Numbered from the stretch's first letter, positions 1 to 5,053 are shown. The stretch: 8,858 nucleotides of DNA from Candidatus Micrarchaeia archaeon (GCA_041653315.1 JBAZFO010000043.1:1-8858); one strand, 5' to 3'. Translations and numbers: made by a program. Notes: generated by a model not told the origin, from the sequence alone.

Positions 1-186
1 CCGTGGCGAGAAGGTTTACCCGCCCCCGGACAATTCTCAATCGACTATATTCTAATCAAGGCAACTTCCCATATAACAAAATTAAGAAATGGCAGTATCG
101 ACCCCGATGATGGAATACCCCATTGGGCAAAGATTTTATGGTATCGACGCGCCTATGAAACATTCAAAGAAAGACAGGTGATATGA
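1..186 (+). CDS. C-terminal 61 aa of an upstream protein, possibly dATP/dGTP diphosphohydrolase-like (partial)
   Basis: The frame is open from the window edge to a TGA at 184-186, giving 61 residues; the N-terminus lies outside. The segment ATSHITKLRNGSIDPDDGIP followed by HW and a helical end (ILWYRRAYETF) recalls phage dATP/dGTP diphosphohydrolase N-terminal-type proteins. Those have a helix carrying His, then Gly-x-x-Ile-Asp-x-x-x-Gly-x-Pro-His and another helix. That match is from memory and is weak. The stop overlaps the next start as ATGA, and the SD of the next gene (AGGTGAT) encodes the last residues, so the two + strand genes are translationally coupled. The coding status is well supported by the open frame and coupling; the function is only a suggestion. 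Confidence 0.7.
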   Translation, partial: PWREGLPAPGQFSIDYILIKATSHITKLRNGSIDPDDGIPHWAKILWYRRAYETFKERQVI

Positions 187-1241
187 GTTCAAAGATAGAC
201 TGGAATAAATTTGACCCTGAACTACAATCCCTATATTCACGAGGTCTGGGGCGTGGTGAGATAGCCAAACAACTCGGCCTCAGTGAGGACTCTGTTCGTC
301 ATAGAATTGACAAACTAAAACCGACCGGAGATACAAAAACCGACGAACCCGACAACGTTGATGAAGAGTTTTGTCTTGAAGCCTACCGAAAGATACCCGA
401 AAACCCGTCTTTCGACCAGATTCTCGATGGTCTCGTGGCCGCTCAGGGGTTCCAAGAGCAATTCAATATTGGGGACTACTCTATAACCCGCAAAATACGA
501 ACGGAAACGCCTATTGTAGCCTGTTTCTGGTCTGACTTACATATAGGTAGCCCCTCGGTCGATTATTCGCTCCTGAAGGCTCACAAGGGGCTTATCCAGA
601 AGCATAAAAACATCTATCTTTGCTTGGGCGGTGATGGTTGGGACGGTTTTTTGCCGTCGTTTAAGAACTCTGGTGCTGTCGCCGCCCAACTTGTATCTCC
701 ACAGATACAGATGTTGGGTGTTCGACAATTACTTAAAGAGTTGCACGACAAGGTTATAAGCATCTGTGGGGGTAATCATAACGACTTCTTGGTCAAGAAA
801 ACGGGTGTCGACGCTAACCGCTTCGTGTTGGACGGCATGAAGTTCCCTTATTTGCCAAATGGGGGACTGATAAAACTGACCGTTGGTAAACAGACCTATA
901 AAATTATCCAGAAACATCATTGGGGGTTCAATTCAAGGCTTAACCAGTTCAACGCCCATCACCGTATACGGGATTTCTTGTATTCGGCTGCCGATATTGT
1001 GGTCACGGAACATGAACACAATCCCGGCATGGAAACTCAGTGGGTAGAAGAATACGACACTAAACGTCAAGTAGTCAATATCCGCACAGGGACATATAAA
1101 ATAGGCGACCCATATAGTCGTCGGTTGTTCAAGGATGGAGTCCCCGGCCCAGAGTGCTTAGTATTATTCCCTGACCGCAAGAAGATAGTCCCATTTGATG
1201 GTGTAGATGCAATTCAAGATGCACTTAGGTATTGTAAGTGA
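183..1241 (+). CDS. Metallophosphoesterase (calcineurin-like) with N-terminal helix-turn-helix-like segment, 352 aa
   Basis: Residues 24-45 (RGEIAKQLGLSEDSVRHRID) read as a helix-turn-helix of the type that binds DNA. From about residue 110 the order of motifs matches calcineurin-like metallophosphoesterases: D118-x-H120 (SDLHIGS), G150-D151-G-W-D154, G197-N198-H199-N200, H245/H246 (KHHWGFN) and H277-x-H279 (TEHEHN). These residues normally bind a two-metal centre that hydrolyses phosphoester bonds. Two positions differ from the common consensus: GNHN replaces GNH(E/D), and the last motif has Glu before H-x-H instead of Gly. The ATG at 183 overlaps the upstream TGA, with AGGTGAT just before it. 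It and the partial gene at 1-186 are the only genes read on the + strand. A DNA-directed nuclease or phosphatase is likely, but the substrate cannot be told. The family call is firm; the HTH is probable. Confidence 0.85.
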   Translation: MSSKIDWNKFDPELQSLYSRGLGRGEIAKQLGLSEDSVRHRIDKLKPTGDTKTDEPDNVDEEFCLEAYRKIPENPSFDQILDGLVAAQGFQEQFNIGDYSITRKIRTETPIVACFWSDLHIGSPSVDYSLLKAHKGLIQKHKNIYLCLGGDGWDGFLPSFKNSGAVAAQLVSPQIQMLGVRQLLKELHDKVISICGGNHNDFLVKKTGVDANRFVLDGMKFPYLPNGGLIKLTVGKQTYKIIQKHHWGFNSRLNQFNAHHRIRDFLYSAADIVVTEHEHNPGMETQWVEEYDTKRQVVNIRTGTYKIGDPYSRRLFKDGVPGPECLVLFPDRKKIVPFDGVDAIQDALRYCK

Positions 1242-1253
1242 AGCAATACTTAA
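1225..1253. other. Hairpin at the convergent gene junction, possible weak bidirectional terminator
   Basis: TTAGGTATTG (1225-1234) pairs with CAATACTTAA (1244-1253): ten pairs including one G-U, with a 9-nt loop containing the stop codon of the + strand gene. It lies where the + strand transcript meets the - strand operon (stop at 1265). No U-tract follows on either strand, so it is not a canonical intrinsic terminator. It may reduce read-through or protect 3' ends. Confidence 0.35.
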
Positions 1254-1264
1254 CGGGAGAAGGT

Positions 1265-1519
1265 TTAGGGCTTAATGGGCTTGAGACGAAAGAACTTAAC
1301 TCTTTTACCTTTGTTCTTTTTGTTCTTTAAGTCGCAGTTATCGGCCAAATCAGACATGGTTATAAATTTGAGTGAAGACATATATAGTCCTATTTCTTTT
1401 TCCATGTAATAATTAGCCATCATATGTTCATTATCAGCAAACTTGTCGTGAACCCTCATCGAATGTTTCCACAGCCAAATTTTGCTTTTATATACCTTAC
1501 CGCAATGTTTACATTTCAT
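1265..1519 (-). CDS. Small protein with one C2H2 zinc finger, 84 aa
   Basis: The N-terminus holds a classical C2H2 finger with spacing C-x2-C-x12-H-x4-H at C3, C6, H19 and H24 (MKCKHCGKVY...KHSMRVH). The usual core hydrophobics are partly present (Y10, L16). The rest is unassigned: a Met- and Tyr-rich helical middle, then a strongly basic C-terminus (NKKNKGKRVKFFRLKPIKP). Together these suggest nucleic-acid binding. I chose the ATG at 1519 because it overlaps the upstream TGA as ATGA and has GAGGT eight bases before it. A longer version starting with GTG at 1600 would overlap the upstream gene by 85 bases without a reason. It is the last gene of the - strand operon and ends 23 bp from the convergent + strand gene. 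The finger is clear; the biological target is unknown. Confidence 0.75.
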   Translation of the reverse strand: MKCKHCGKVYKSKIWLWKHSMRVHDKFADNEHMMANYYMEKEIGLYMSSLKFITMSDLADNCDLKNKKNKGKRVKFFRLKPIKP

Positions 1520-1764
1520 AACATGTGACCTCGCTCGATATTTGCTATCACCTGCTTTTTGAGCTGTTCTATACATTCCATCCTCTTGTTCTCGGAACAC
1601 TCCTTGGTTACTATATTATAACTGCCCCACGTTTTTCCATCTATCACTATTGATACCCCAATTGAATCAACTGGTTTTTTCACCAAGGTAGGATGACCAT
1701 TCTTGTCGATATTAATACCGACCGGCAGTTGCCACGGCTTTATTTCTACTTTCCAATCATTCAT
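1516..1764 (-). CDS. Hypothetical protein, 82 aa
   Basis: I do not recognise this protein. The first half looks like beta strands (KVEIKPW, VGINID, SIGVSIVIDGKTWGSYNIV). The end is a Lys/Arg/Glu-rich helix (MECIEQLKKQVIANIERG) with two cysteines (C56, C64). No signal peptide or membrane segment is visible. It starts at the only in-frame ATG after the upstream stop, three bases downstream of that TGA, with GGTGGT seven bases before the start. Its stop overlaps the ATG of the zinc-finger gene, so the two are coupled. Gene status is well supported by the spacing; the function is unknown. Confidence 0.65.
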   Translation of the reverse strand: MNDWKVEIKPWQLPVGINIDKNGHPTLVKKPVDSIGVSIVIDGKTWGSYNIVTKECSENKRMECIEQLKKQVIANIERGHML

Positions 1765-1767
1765 CCC

Positions 1768-2130
1768 TCATACCACCATCTTCTGTTTCTCTGTTTCGTC
1801 TGTATTATAAGTCAGCATGAGTTTGCCCTCGATTATTCTATTGACCGTCAGGGCGAACCTATCCATGCTTGAAATAACAACCAGATCGTGACAGGTGAGT
1901 GCTTCTTTCTTTAATAGTCGTTCTGACTTCTTTGTATTCCAGTGATGCTTACAAACGCCTTCTTTTTTTAGACGTCGATATCCCCGAAGTCTGGTTCTAT
2001 CTTTTTCTCTCACAATATCGCCATTAATATCTCGATAGGTGCGATAATAGACTTGTCGATACTGCTTATTGGTAAGCATACCCCTAAATAGTTTCTGTTC
2101 TTCTTTACTAAACGGACTTTTTCTTGGCAT
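1768..2130 (-). CDS. Basic hypothetical protein, 120 aa
   Basis: I do not recognise this protein. It is highly basic and mostly helical in its first two thirds (KEEQKLFRGMLTNKQYRQVY, then REKDRTRLRGYRRLKKEG), with a C-x-H-H (CKHHW) and a later Cys-His (TCHDL). The last third looks more like strands (LVVISSMDRFALTVNRIIEG). A nucleic-acid-binding role is plausible from charge alone. I placed the start at ATG 2130 (MPRKSPFSK), which overlaps the end of the upstream gene by 23 bases. The frame extends to a TTG at 2196, but that start lacks an SD and would run through the 15-bp tandem repeat. The SD at 2130 is only a purine run (GAGAAAAAAAG), so the start is moderately sure. Confidence 0.65.
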   Translation of the reverse strand: MPRKSPFSKEEQKLFRGMLTNKQYRQVYYRTYRDINGDIVREKDRTRLRGYRRLKKEGVCKHHWNTKKSERLLKKEALTCHDLVVISSMDRFALTVNRIIEGKLMLTYNTDETEKQKMVV

Positions 2131-2383
2131 CTTTTTTTCTCGGTTGAAGTTTTTGGGAACGGGGAAATTGGGAACGGGGAAATGCGGGAATATCAACTAT
2201 CTCAACCCCTAAATAATCAAAAAGCATATCCAGACAGTCATTCACTCTCCCTATATTGGCCTCAAGAAGTCGGCTCCTCCCATTAAGCTTCCAAAGTTCA
2301 TATGATTCCCACGAATTAATTCCCTTGGGCATTATTGTTAGAACGCCCTCAATTCTATCTACTCGTTGACTTAACTTACTCAT
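2108..2383 (-). CDS. Small paralog A of a tandem gene pair, 91 aa
   Basis: The protein starts MSKLSQRVDRIEG, contains a helical middle, then DMLFDYLGVEIVDIPA, and ends in a basic tail with KLQPRKKD. The gene directly upstream (2380-2709) shows the same plan: MSK start with heptad-like N-terminus, RLLDYFNLEVIESPA, and a tail with KLQPRKP. The DNA for the KLQPRK segment matches at 16 of 17 bases between the two (2136-2152 and 2405-2421). I infer tandem duplication. This copy carries a doubled FPRSQ segment from a 15-bp DNA repeat just before the tail. The start is ATG 2383, overlapping the upstream stop as ATGA, with AAAGGAGA before it. Function is unknown; a short coiled coil with a basic tail could serve in protein or DNA contact. 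Confidence 0.7.
   Translation of the reverse strand: MSKLSQRVDRIEGVLTIMPKGINSWESYELWKLNGRSRLLEANIGRVNDCLDMLFDYLGVEIVDIPAFPRSQFPRSQKLQPRKKDAKKKSV
2153..2182 (-). repeat. Two perfect 15-bp tandem copies (unit TTGGGAACGGGGAAA on the + strand)
   Basis: Copies at 2153-2167 and 2168-2182 are identical, followed by a degenerate third start (TGCGGGAA). The length is a multiple of three, so the repeat adds residues (FPRSQ twice) to paralog A without shifting its frame. It lies at the variable linker between the conserved DYL-VEIV-PA part and the basic tail. Confidence 0.85.
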
Positions 2384-2709
2384 TTCTTATTCTCCTTTAT
2401 TGGCTTTCTCGGTTGGAGTTTCGTTTCGGCGGGAGACTCGATGACTTCGAGATTGAAATAATCTAATAGTCTCTTAAGAACTTTTCTCATTTTTGATACA
2501 GAATATCCAATTGGCATTGTTACCGGAATACCCTGAAAACGCACAACATCGGACACTTCATCTTGGAGACTATTAATCCTTTTCCTCATCTCCCCAATGC
2601 CGTCAATATGACCAGACCATCCATCCCAGCCATCCACTCCATCCCAGCCATCCACTTGTTGTTCTAATTTCCGAAGTCTCTCCTCCACATCTTTTTTCCA
2701 CTTACTCAT
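2380..2709 (-). CDS. Small paralog B of a tandem gene pair with WDG/VDG repeat, 109 aa
   Basis: The N-terminus is a charged helix with hydrophobic spacing suggestive of a coiled coil (WKKDVEERLRKLEQQV). It is followed by an aromatic, acidic repeat (VDGWDG twice, then WSG) encoded by two perfect 18-bp copies. A second helical part (MRKRINSLQDEVSDVV) leads to LKRLLDYFNLEVIESPA and a basic end with KLQPRK, both shared with the next gene (2108-2383). No known domain is recognised. The start is ATG 2709, with AGGTGA four bases before the ATG. It begins 14 bp after the RuvC-like gene ends and overlaps paralog A as ATGA. The gene is secure; the function is unknown. Confidence 0.75.
   Translation of the reverse strand: MSKWKKDVEERLRKLEQQVDGWDGVDGWDGWSGHIDGIGEMRKRINSLQDEVSDVVRFQGIPVTMPIGYSVSKMRKVLKRLLDYFNLEVIESPAETKLQPRKPIKENKK
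2621..2656 (-). repeat. Two perfect 18-bp tandem copies encoding VDGWDG twice
   Basis: The + strand unit CCATCCCAGCCATCCACT is found at 2621-2638 and 2639-2656 without mismatch. Each unit is itself two similar 9-mers (CCATCCCAG, CCATCCACT), so the array probably grew in steps. It is in frame in paralog B and adds Trp-Asp-Gly and Val-Asp-Gly triplets. Confidence 0.9.
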
Positions 2710-2723
2710 CTTTCACCTCTTGT

Positions 2724-3170
2724 TTATTTCTGTTTTTCCATACCATATAATGCCAGACATATTGCATCGGCCTTATTGTGGTCGGGCTTTGTGCATCTTG
2801 GCGTTGGCAATAAATCAATATGCGGGAATCTCTTCTGCACGTATTCGACTGATGCCATCTTATTCTTCTTCCAATCCATATCTTTGAGTACCACCTTTTT
2901 CCACTCTACGGGAGAAACCTCAATGTATGGAATGAACAATGCCTCTAATGCACCCCCCATCTCTCCATAGTATTTCCCAAGTTCAAAATTAGCGACCTTA
3001 CCACCTACGGGGAAAGCGTGGAGTTTTTCAAGAACGGCTAATTGATTTTCAGTCCGAGGGAAAGACCGCAACGATTCCGGGGTAGCAATATAGAACTCCC
3101 ACCCCCCCCGTTCAACCGGGAATCTTGCAATTATCCCATGACTTCCGGGGTCAATACCAAGATATATCAT
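2724..3170 (-). CDS. RuvC-like Holliday junction resolvase / RNase H-fold nuclease, 148 aa
   Basis: The RuvC fold motifs are in order. They are LGIDPGSHG with D7, VLEKLHAFP with E48, the phage-typical NFELGKYYGEMGG and IPYIEVSPVEWKK, and the C-terminal DHNKADA with D130 and D135. These four acids would bind the two Mg2+ ions that cut branched DNA. The pattern E-K-x-H-A-x-P followed by a G-x-x-Y-G segment is that of the compact phage and prophage RuvC-like proteins rather than of host RuvC, and the length is on the short side. The start ATG follows the upstream TGA without any gap, with GGGAG seven bases before. It belongs with the ATPase and SSB-like genes of the same operon, probably resolving recombination or replication intermediates before packaging. 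The family is sure; branch specificity is not tested. Confidence 0.9.
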   Translation of the reverse strand: MIYLGIDPGSHGIIARFPVERGGWEFYIATPESLRSFPRTENQLAVLEKLHAFPVGGKVANFELGKYYGEMGGALEALFIPYIEVSPVEWKKVVLKDMDWKKNKMASVEYVQKRFPHIDLLPTPRCTKPDHNKADAICLALYGMEKQK

Positions 3171-3446
3171 TCACACACTCCCATCGTCTAATGATTTACA
3201 ATCATCCGACATAAGCCAGAGAAGAATGGCCATACAATCGGGGACTTCTGTCGAAAAGATATACAAACATATCTCGGACTCTCCAATGGGACATTTAGAA
3301 CAGCCATTATAGGGAGAATAATTTATACCGCAACAATGATGGTAGATTTCCGATGACCCGTCATCTCCTTGGGCCGCCTGAAATAAATAAGATTTCCATG
3401 TTACATTGATACTGTACCGTCTGGCACGTTCAAATTTGGTAATCAT
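3171..3446 (-). CDS. Cys-rich hypothetical protein, 91 aa
   Basis: I do not recognise this protein. Seven cysteines (C38, C39, C49, C52, C60, C71, C83) and a preceding His pair (H36, H37) cluster in the second half; the core HHCC-x9-C-x2-C could bind a metal. The N-terminus is basic (KFERARRY). A short hydrophobic stretch (MAILLWLM) is too short to be a sure membrane span. The start at ATG 3446 overlaps the upstream gene by 17 bp and has GGGGA just upstream. Its stop directly abuts the ATG of the RuvC-like gene. Metal binding is inference only. Confidence 0.65.
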   Translation of the reverse strand: MITKFERARRYSINVTWKSYLFQAAQGDDGSSEIYHHCCGINYSPYNGCSKCPIGESEICLYIFSTEVPDCMAILLWLMSDDCKSLDDGSV

Positions 3447-4065
3447 ATAATCCCCATAAGCTTTCCGTATATTTAGATATCCGTTCTTTTAACTTCTCGT
3501 TCTCCTCCCTGAGTGCGGCAATCTCCTCGTCTTTGGCGGCGATCTCACGCTCACGTATTTCGAGATTAATCCGCATATCGGTTCCACTCATGTTCTGCGG
3601 CTCTTCGAACTCAAACGATTTGAACAAGGTTATGTCGGACTCATTGGAATATAAACAACCATTTCCATATGAATCAGGTTCACCATAACCATCCGCCATT
3701 AATTCGTACCTCATTTCATTGTAAATTTTATCAACAATCGTAAATATCTCGTCAGTATTCTTCCATCTTATTTGTTTCATGTCTTGCCCAACAAGAGCAC
3801 CGCCCCTGATTGTAACCCTGTCACCAATAGAAAACTTTTCTGACCTCCGCTCCTCGGCCGGCTCGACGGGACGGAGAATTTCATTCTCATTGGCAATATC
3901 AACTATATCCTGAATAGTCTTAACTCTATTTGCCAATCTCGCCTCTCTACCCATCTCATACGCCCTGCGCAGGTAGGGAAGAAGTCTCTCTTCATTTGAT
4001 GGTACAGGGTTCATATCCCGAATTGCTCCCGCCGCCTCCCGCGCCAGTTCAGTTAGCTTGTCCAT
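3430..4065 (-). CDS. Hypothetical protein with SH3/KOW-like middle and C-terminal coiled coil, 211 aa
   Basis: Three parts can be seen. Residues 1-65 are helical and charged (LTELAREAAGAIRDM; LLPYLRRAYEMGREAR). Residues 78-112 (FSIGDRVTIRGG, then IRWKNTDEIFTIVD) resemble a small beta-barrel of SH3 or KOW type. Residues 165-198 form a clear heptad-rich coiled coil (LEIREREIAAKDEEIAALRE...LKERI). The overall plan, with a late coiled coil rich in Glu/Lys, recalls Ea22-like phage early proteins, but I cannot claim homology. The start is well set: ATG 4065 with GGAGG nine bases upstream. It overlaps both neighbours (17 bp each) on the same strand. It is probably an oligomeric accessory protein; the function is unknown. 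Confidence 0.75.
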   Translation of the reverse strand: MDKLTELAREAAGAIRDMNPVPSNEERLLPYLRRAYEMGREARLANRVKTIQDIVDIANENEILRPVEPAEERRSEKFSIGDRVTIRGGALVGQDMKQIRWKNTDEIFTIVDKIYNEMRYELMADGYGEPDSYGNGCLYSNESDITLFKSFEFEEPQNMSGTDMRINLEIREREIAAKDEEIAALREENEKLKERISKYTESLWGLYDYQI

Positions 4066-4327
4066 TATCTTTTTCCTCCATATCTCTAATTGTCCACGCT
4101 AAACCCAAAAGATACCTATCACTCACACCCTGTCGACTCATCAGGCGATTTAGCGTTCCCGAACATATCTCCGCTAATCTATTCCCCTCAATGGCACAAG
4201 ACGAAAACGACTCAAGATATAGGGGTAATTTATCAGCAATACTTATCAAATAATCCCTTGCCGATAAAGCCGCCGGATGGAATTCGGTTACACCGAGGGT
4301 GCTACGATCGTCTAATTCGTCCATCAT
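4049..4327 (-). CDS. Helical hypothetical protein, 92 aa
   Basis: I do not recognise this protein. Predicted by eye as mainly alpha-helical: HPAALSARDYLISIADKLPL, SCAIEGNRLAEICSGTLNRL and RYLLGLAWTIRDMEEKD. Helices of this kind with regular Leu/Ile spacing suggest a small helical bundle; there is no transmembrane segment and no signal peptide. The start is one of two adjacent ATGs (4327 or 4324), with AAGGA six bases before the first, and it overlaps the stop of the preceding membrane miniprotein as ATGA. It overlaps the next gene by 17 bp. Confidence 0.65.
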   Translation of the reverse strand: MMDELDDRSTLGVTEFHPAALSARDYLISIADKLPLYLESFSSCAIEGNRLAEICSGTLNRLMSRQGVSDRYLLGLAWTIRDMEEKDNGQAN

Positions 4328-4458
4328 TTGTCATCCTTCTTCTCTCCCGTCATCCGCTCAAGTGCGTCGGCAATGCGCCAAATATGATGTAGAAGACCGG
4401 CTCCCCATCCGAGTATCAAAATACTTCCGCAAAACACTCCCATCATTAAGAACCACAT
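4324..4458 (-). CDS. Single-span membrane miniprotein, 44 aa
   Basis: The frame reads MWFLMMGVFCGSILILGWGA, then GLLHHIW and a charged tail (RIADALERMTGEKKDDK). That is one transmembrane helix at about residues 2-25 with no cleavage site, and a cytosolic tail with mixed charge. Its stop overlaps the next ATG (4327) as ATGA, which supports reality. The start is less sure: the nearest SD-like run (AGAGAGGGG) is about 15 bases upstream, and a GTG directly precedes the ATG. A second, hydrophilic frame (4358-4465) fits the SD better but ends in the middle. It resembles in form other phage membrane miniproteins in this window. Confidence 0.55.
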   Translation of the reverse strand: MWFLMMGVFCGSILILGWGAGLLHHIWRIADALERMTGEKKDDK

Positions 4459-4466
4459 CACTCATA

Positions 4467-4529
4467 CTACCATCCCCTCTCTCTAACTATTTCATTATAC
4501 TCAGTGCCATTACTAAATGGTTGCATCAT
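4467..4529 (-). CDS. Candidate 20-aa mini-ORF bridging two membrane protein genes
   Basis: The ATG at 4529 overlaps the TGA of the tail-anchored protein gene as ATGA, and the frame runs MMQPFSNGTEYNEIV to a TAG at 4467. It fills most of an otherwise empty 67-bp gap. It has no own SD, so it could be a coupled leader that carries ribosomes to the next gene, or chance. Its last codons contain the AGAGAGGGG run that may serve as SD downstream. Confidence 0.3.
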   Translation of the reverse strand: MMQPFSNGTEYNEIVRERGW

Positions 4530-4891
4530 CTAAACCACCACCACGCTAAAAGTATCAGGAATCCAAGGGCGAGAAAGCCACCAAGGGAACCATACGAAGC
4601 GGCACCTAATCGACTTAATGGATTTTCGAGAGCCTCATCAACATATTCTTCTTTATCATTATATTCATCAAGGGTTTCCACGGGAACATTATTTTCTATC
4701 GCATCATTCACCAATCCCTTGATTTCCTTGACATAATCAGCCGCTTGTTTTATGCGCCTCTCTTGTTCATCGAACCTATCACCATGTTCAAGCAATTTCT
4801 TATCAACCCCATGCCGCCAATCCCAATATTGATGAATCCCTTCTTCGATATCCTTGCCCGCATCGGCAAGAGTTGGTTTCTTTTTAGTCAT
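4526..4891 (-). CDS. Tail-anchored membrane protein with coiled-coil-like cytosolic part, 121 aa
   Basis: The N-terminal 90 residues are hydrophilic and helical (KDIEEGIHQYWDWRHGVDKK, LEHGDRFDEQERRIKQ, DYVKEIKGLVNDAIEN). One hydrophobic segment closes the protein at about residues 99-120 (SYGSLGGFLALGFLILLAWWWF), followed by Arg. There is no N-terminal signal, so the likely topology is a cytosolic helix domain held to the inner membrane by its C-terminus. The start ATG 4891 has a strong SD (AGGAGA, six bases before). The gene begins 18 nt after the stop of the Ser-X repeat ORF. Such a layout can be seen in phage early proteins that tether something to the membrane, but no family is recognised. 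Confidence 0.75.
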   Translation of the reverse strand: MTKKKPTLADAGKDIEEGIHQYWDWRHGVDKKLLEHGDRFDEQERRIKQAADYVKEIKGLVNDAIENNVPVETLDEYNDKEEYVDEALENPLSRLGAASYGSLGGFLALGFLILLAWWWFR

Positions 4892-4909
4892 TTCACTTCT
4901 CCTATTAAT

Positions 4910-5053
4910 CTACCGCGACCCCGACCACGACCCCGACCCCGACCGCGACCACGACCCCGACCACGACCACGACCCCGACCACGACCCCGACCGCGACCAC
5001 GACCCCGACCGCGACCCCGACCATTTCGGTTTTCGGAACGACTGAATCCTCAT
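4910..5053 (-). CDS. Candidate Ser-X dipeptide-repeat protein (X = Gly, Trp or Arg), 47 aa
   Basis: The ATG at 5053 overlaps the stop of the 84-aa gene as ATGA and has GGTGA six bases before it. The product is MRIQSFRKPK followed by 37 residues in which 18 serines (all TCG) alternate with 19 residues that are only Gly (8), Trp (7) or Arg (4). The TAG stop lies at once after the repeat and 18 nt before the next gene. The fit between start, stop and neighbours argues for translation. Against it, in this frame the variable base falls at codon position 1 and changes the residue, while other frames keep a constant dipeptide. The peptide would be basic, aromatic and disordered. I know no homologous family. 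Confidence 0.45.
   Translation of the reverse strand: MRIQSFRKPKWSGSRSGSWSRSGSWSGSWSWSGSWSRSGSGSWSGSR
4913..5023. repeat. Hexanucleotide tandem repeat, 18.5 units (+ strand CGACCN; - strand GGTCGN)
   Basis: Nineteen CCN triplets alternate with CGA for 111 bp without any interruption. N on the + strand is C (8), A (7) or G (4), never T. No other position varies. The tract is far more GC-rich than its surroundings and is open in all six frames: - strand Ser-X, Gly-Arg and Val-rich frames, + strand Arg-Pro, Asp-X and Thr-X frames. The - strand carries eight GGGG runs and GG at every unit, so G-quadruplex formation in the operon mRNA is possible. Replication slippage explains growth; it does not by itself explain why only one base in six varies. 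Confidence 0.95.

Noticed and set aside
1520..1600. N-terminal extension of the zinc-finger gene from GTG 1600
   Set aside because: It would overlap the upstream gene by 85 bp, while the ATGA-coupled ATG at 1519 has a GAGGT SD at good spacing.
2131..2196. N-terminal extension of the 120-aa basic protein from TTG 2196
   Set aside because: TTG without SD, and the added residues are only the translated 15-bp repeat of the overlapping paralog A.
4358..4465. 35-aa ORF starting MSDVVLNDG
   Set aside because: It has an acceptable SD but ends mid-way without coupling and overlaps the membrane ORF. I kept the membrane frame because it joins the next gene as ATGA; the conflict is listed as a finding.
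4913..5023. CRISPR array or iteron origin
   Set aside because: Units are 6 bp with no spacers; no repeat/spacer alternation, no longer conserved iteron and no initiator gene next to it.
4854..5045. + strand ORF of 63 aa with Asp-Pro/Asp-His repeats
   Set aside because: A by-product of the repeat being open in all frames; antisense to the operon and without an SD.
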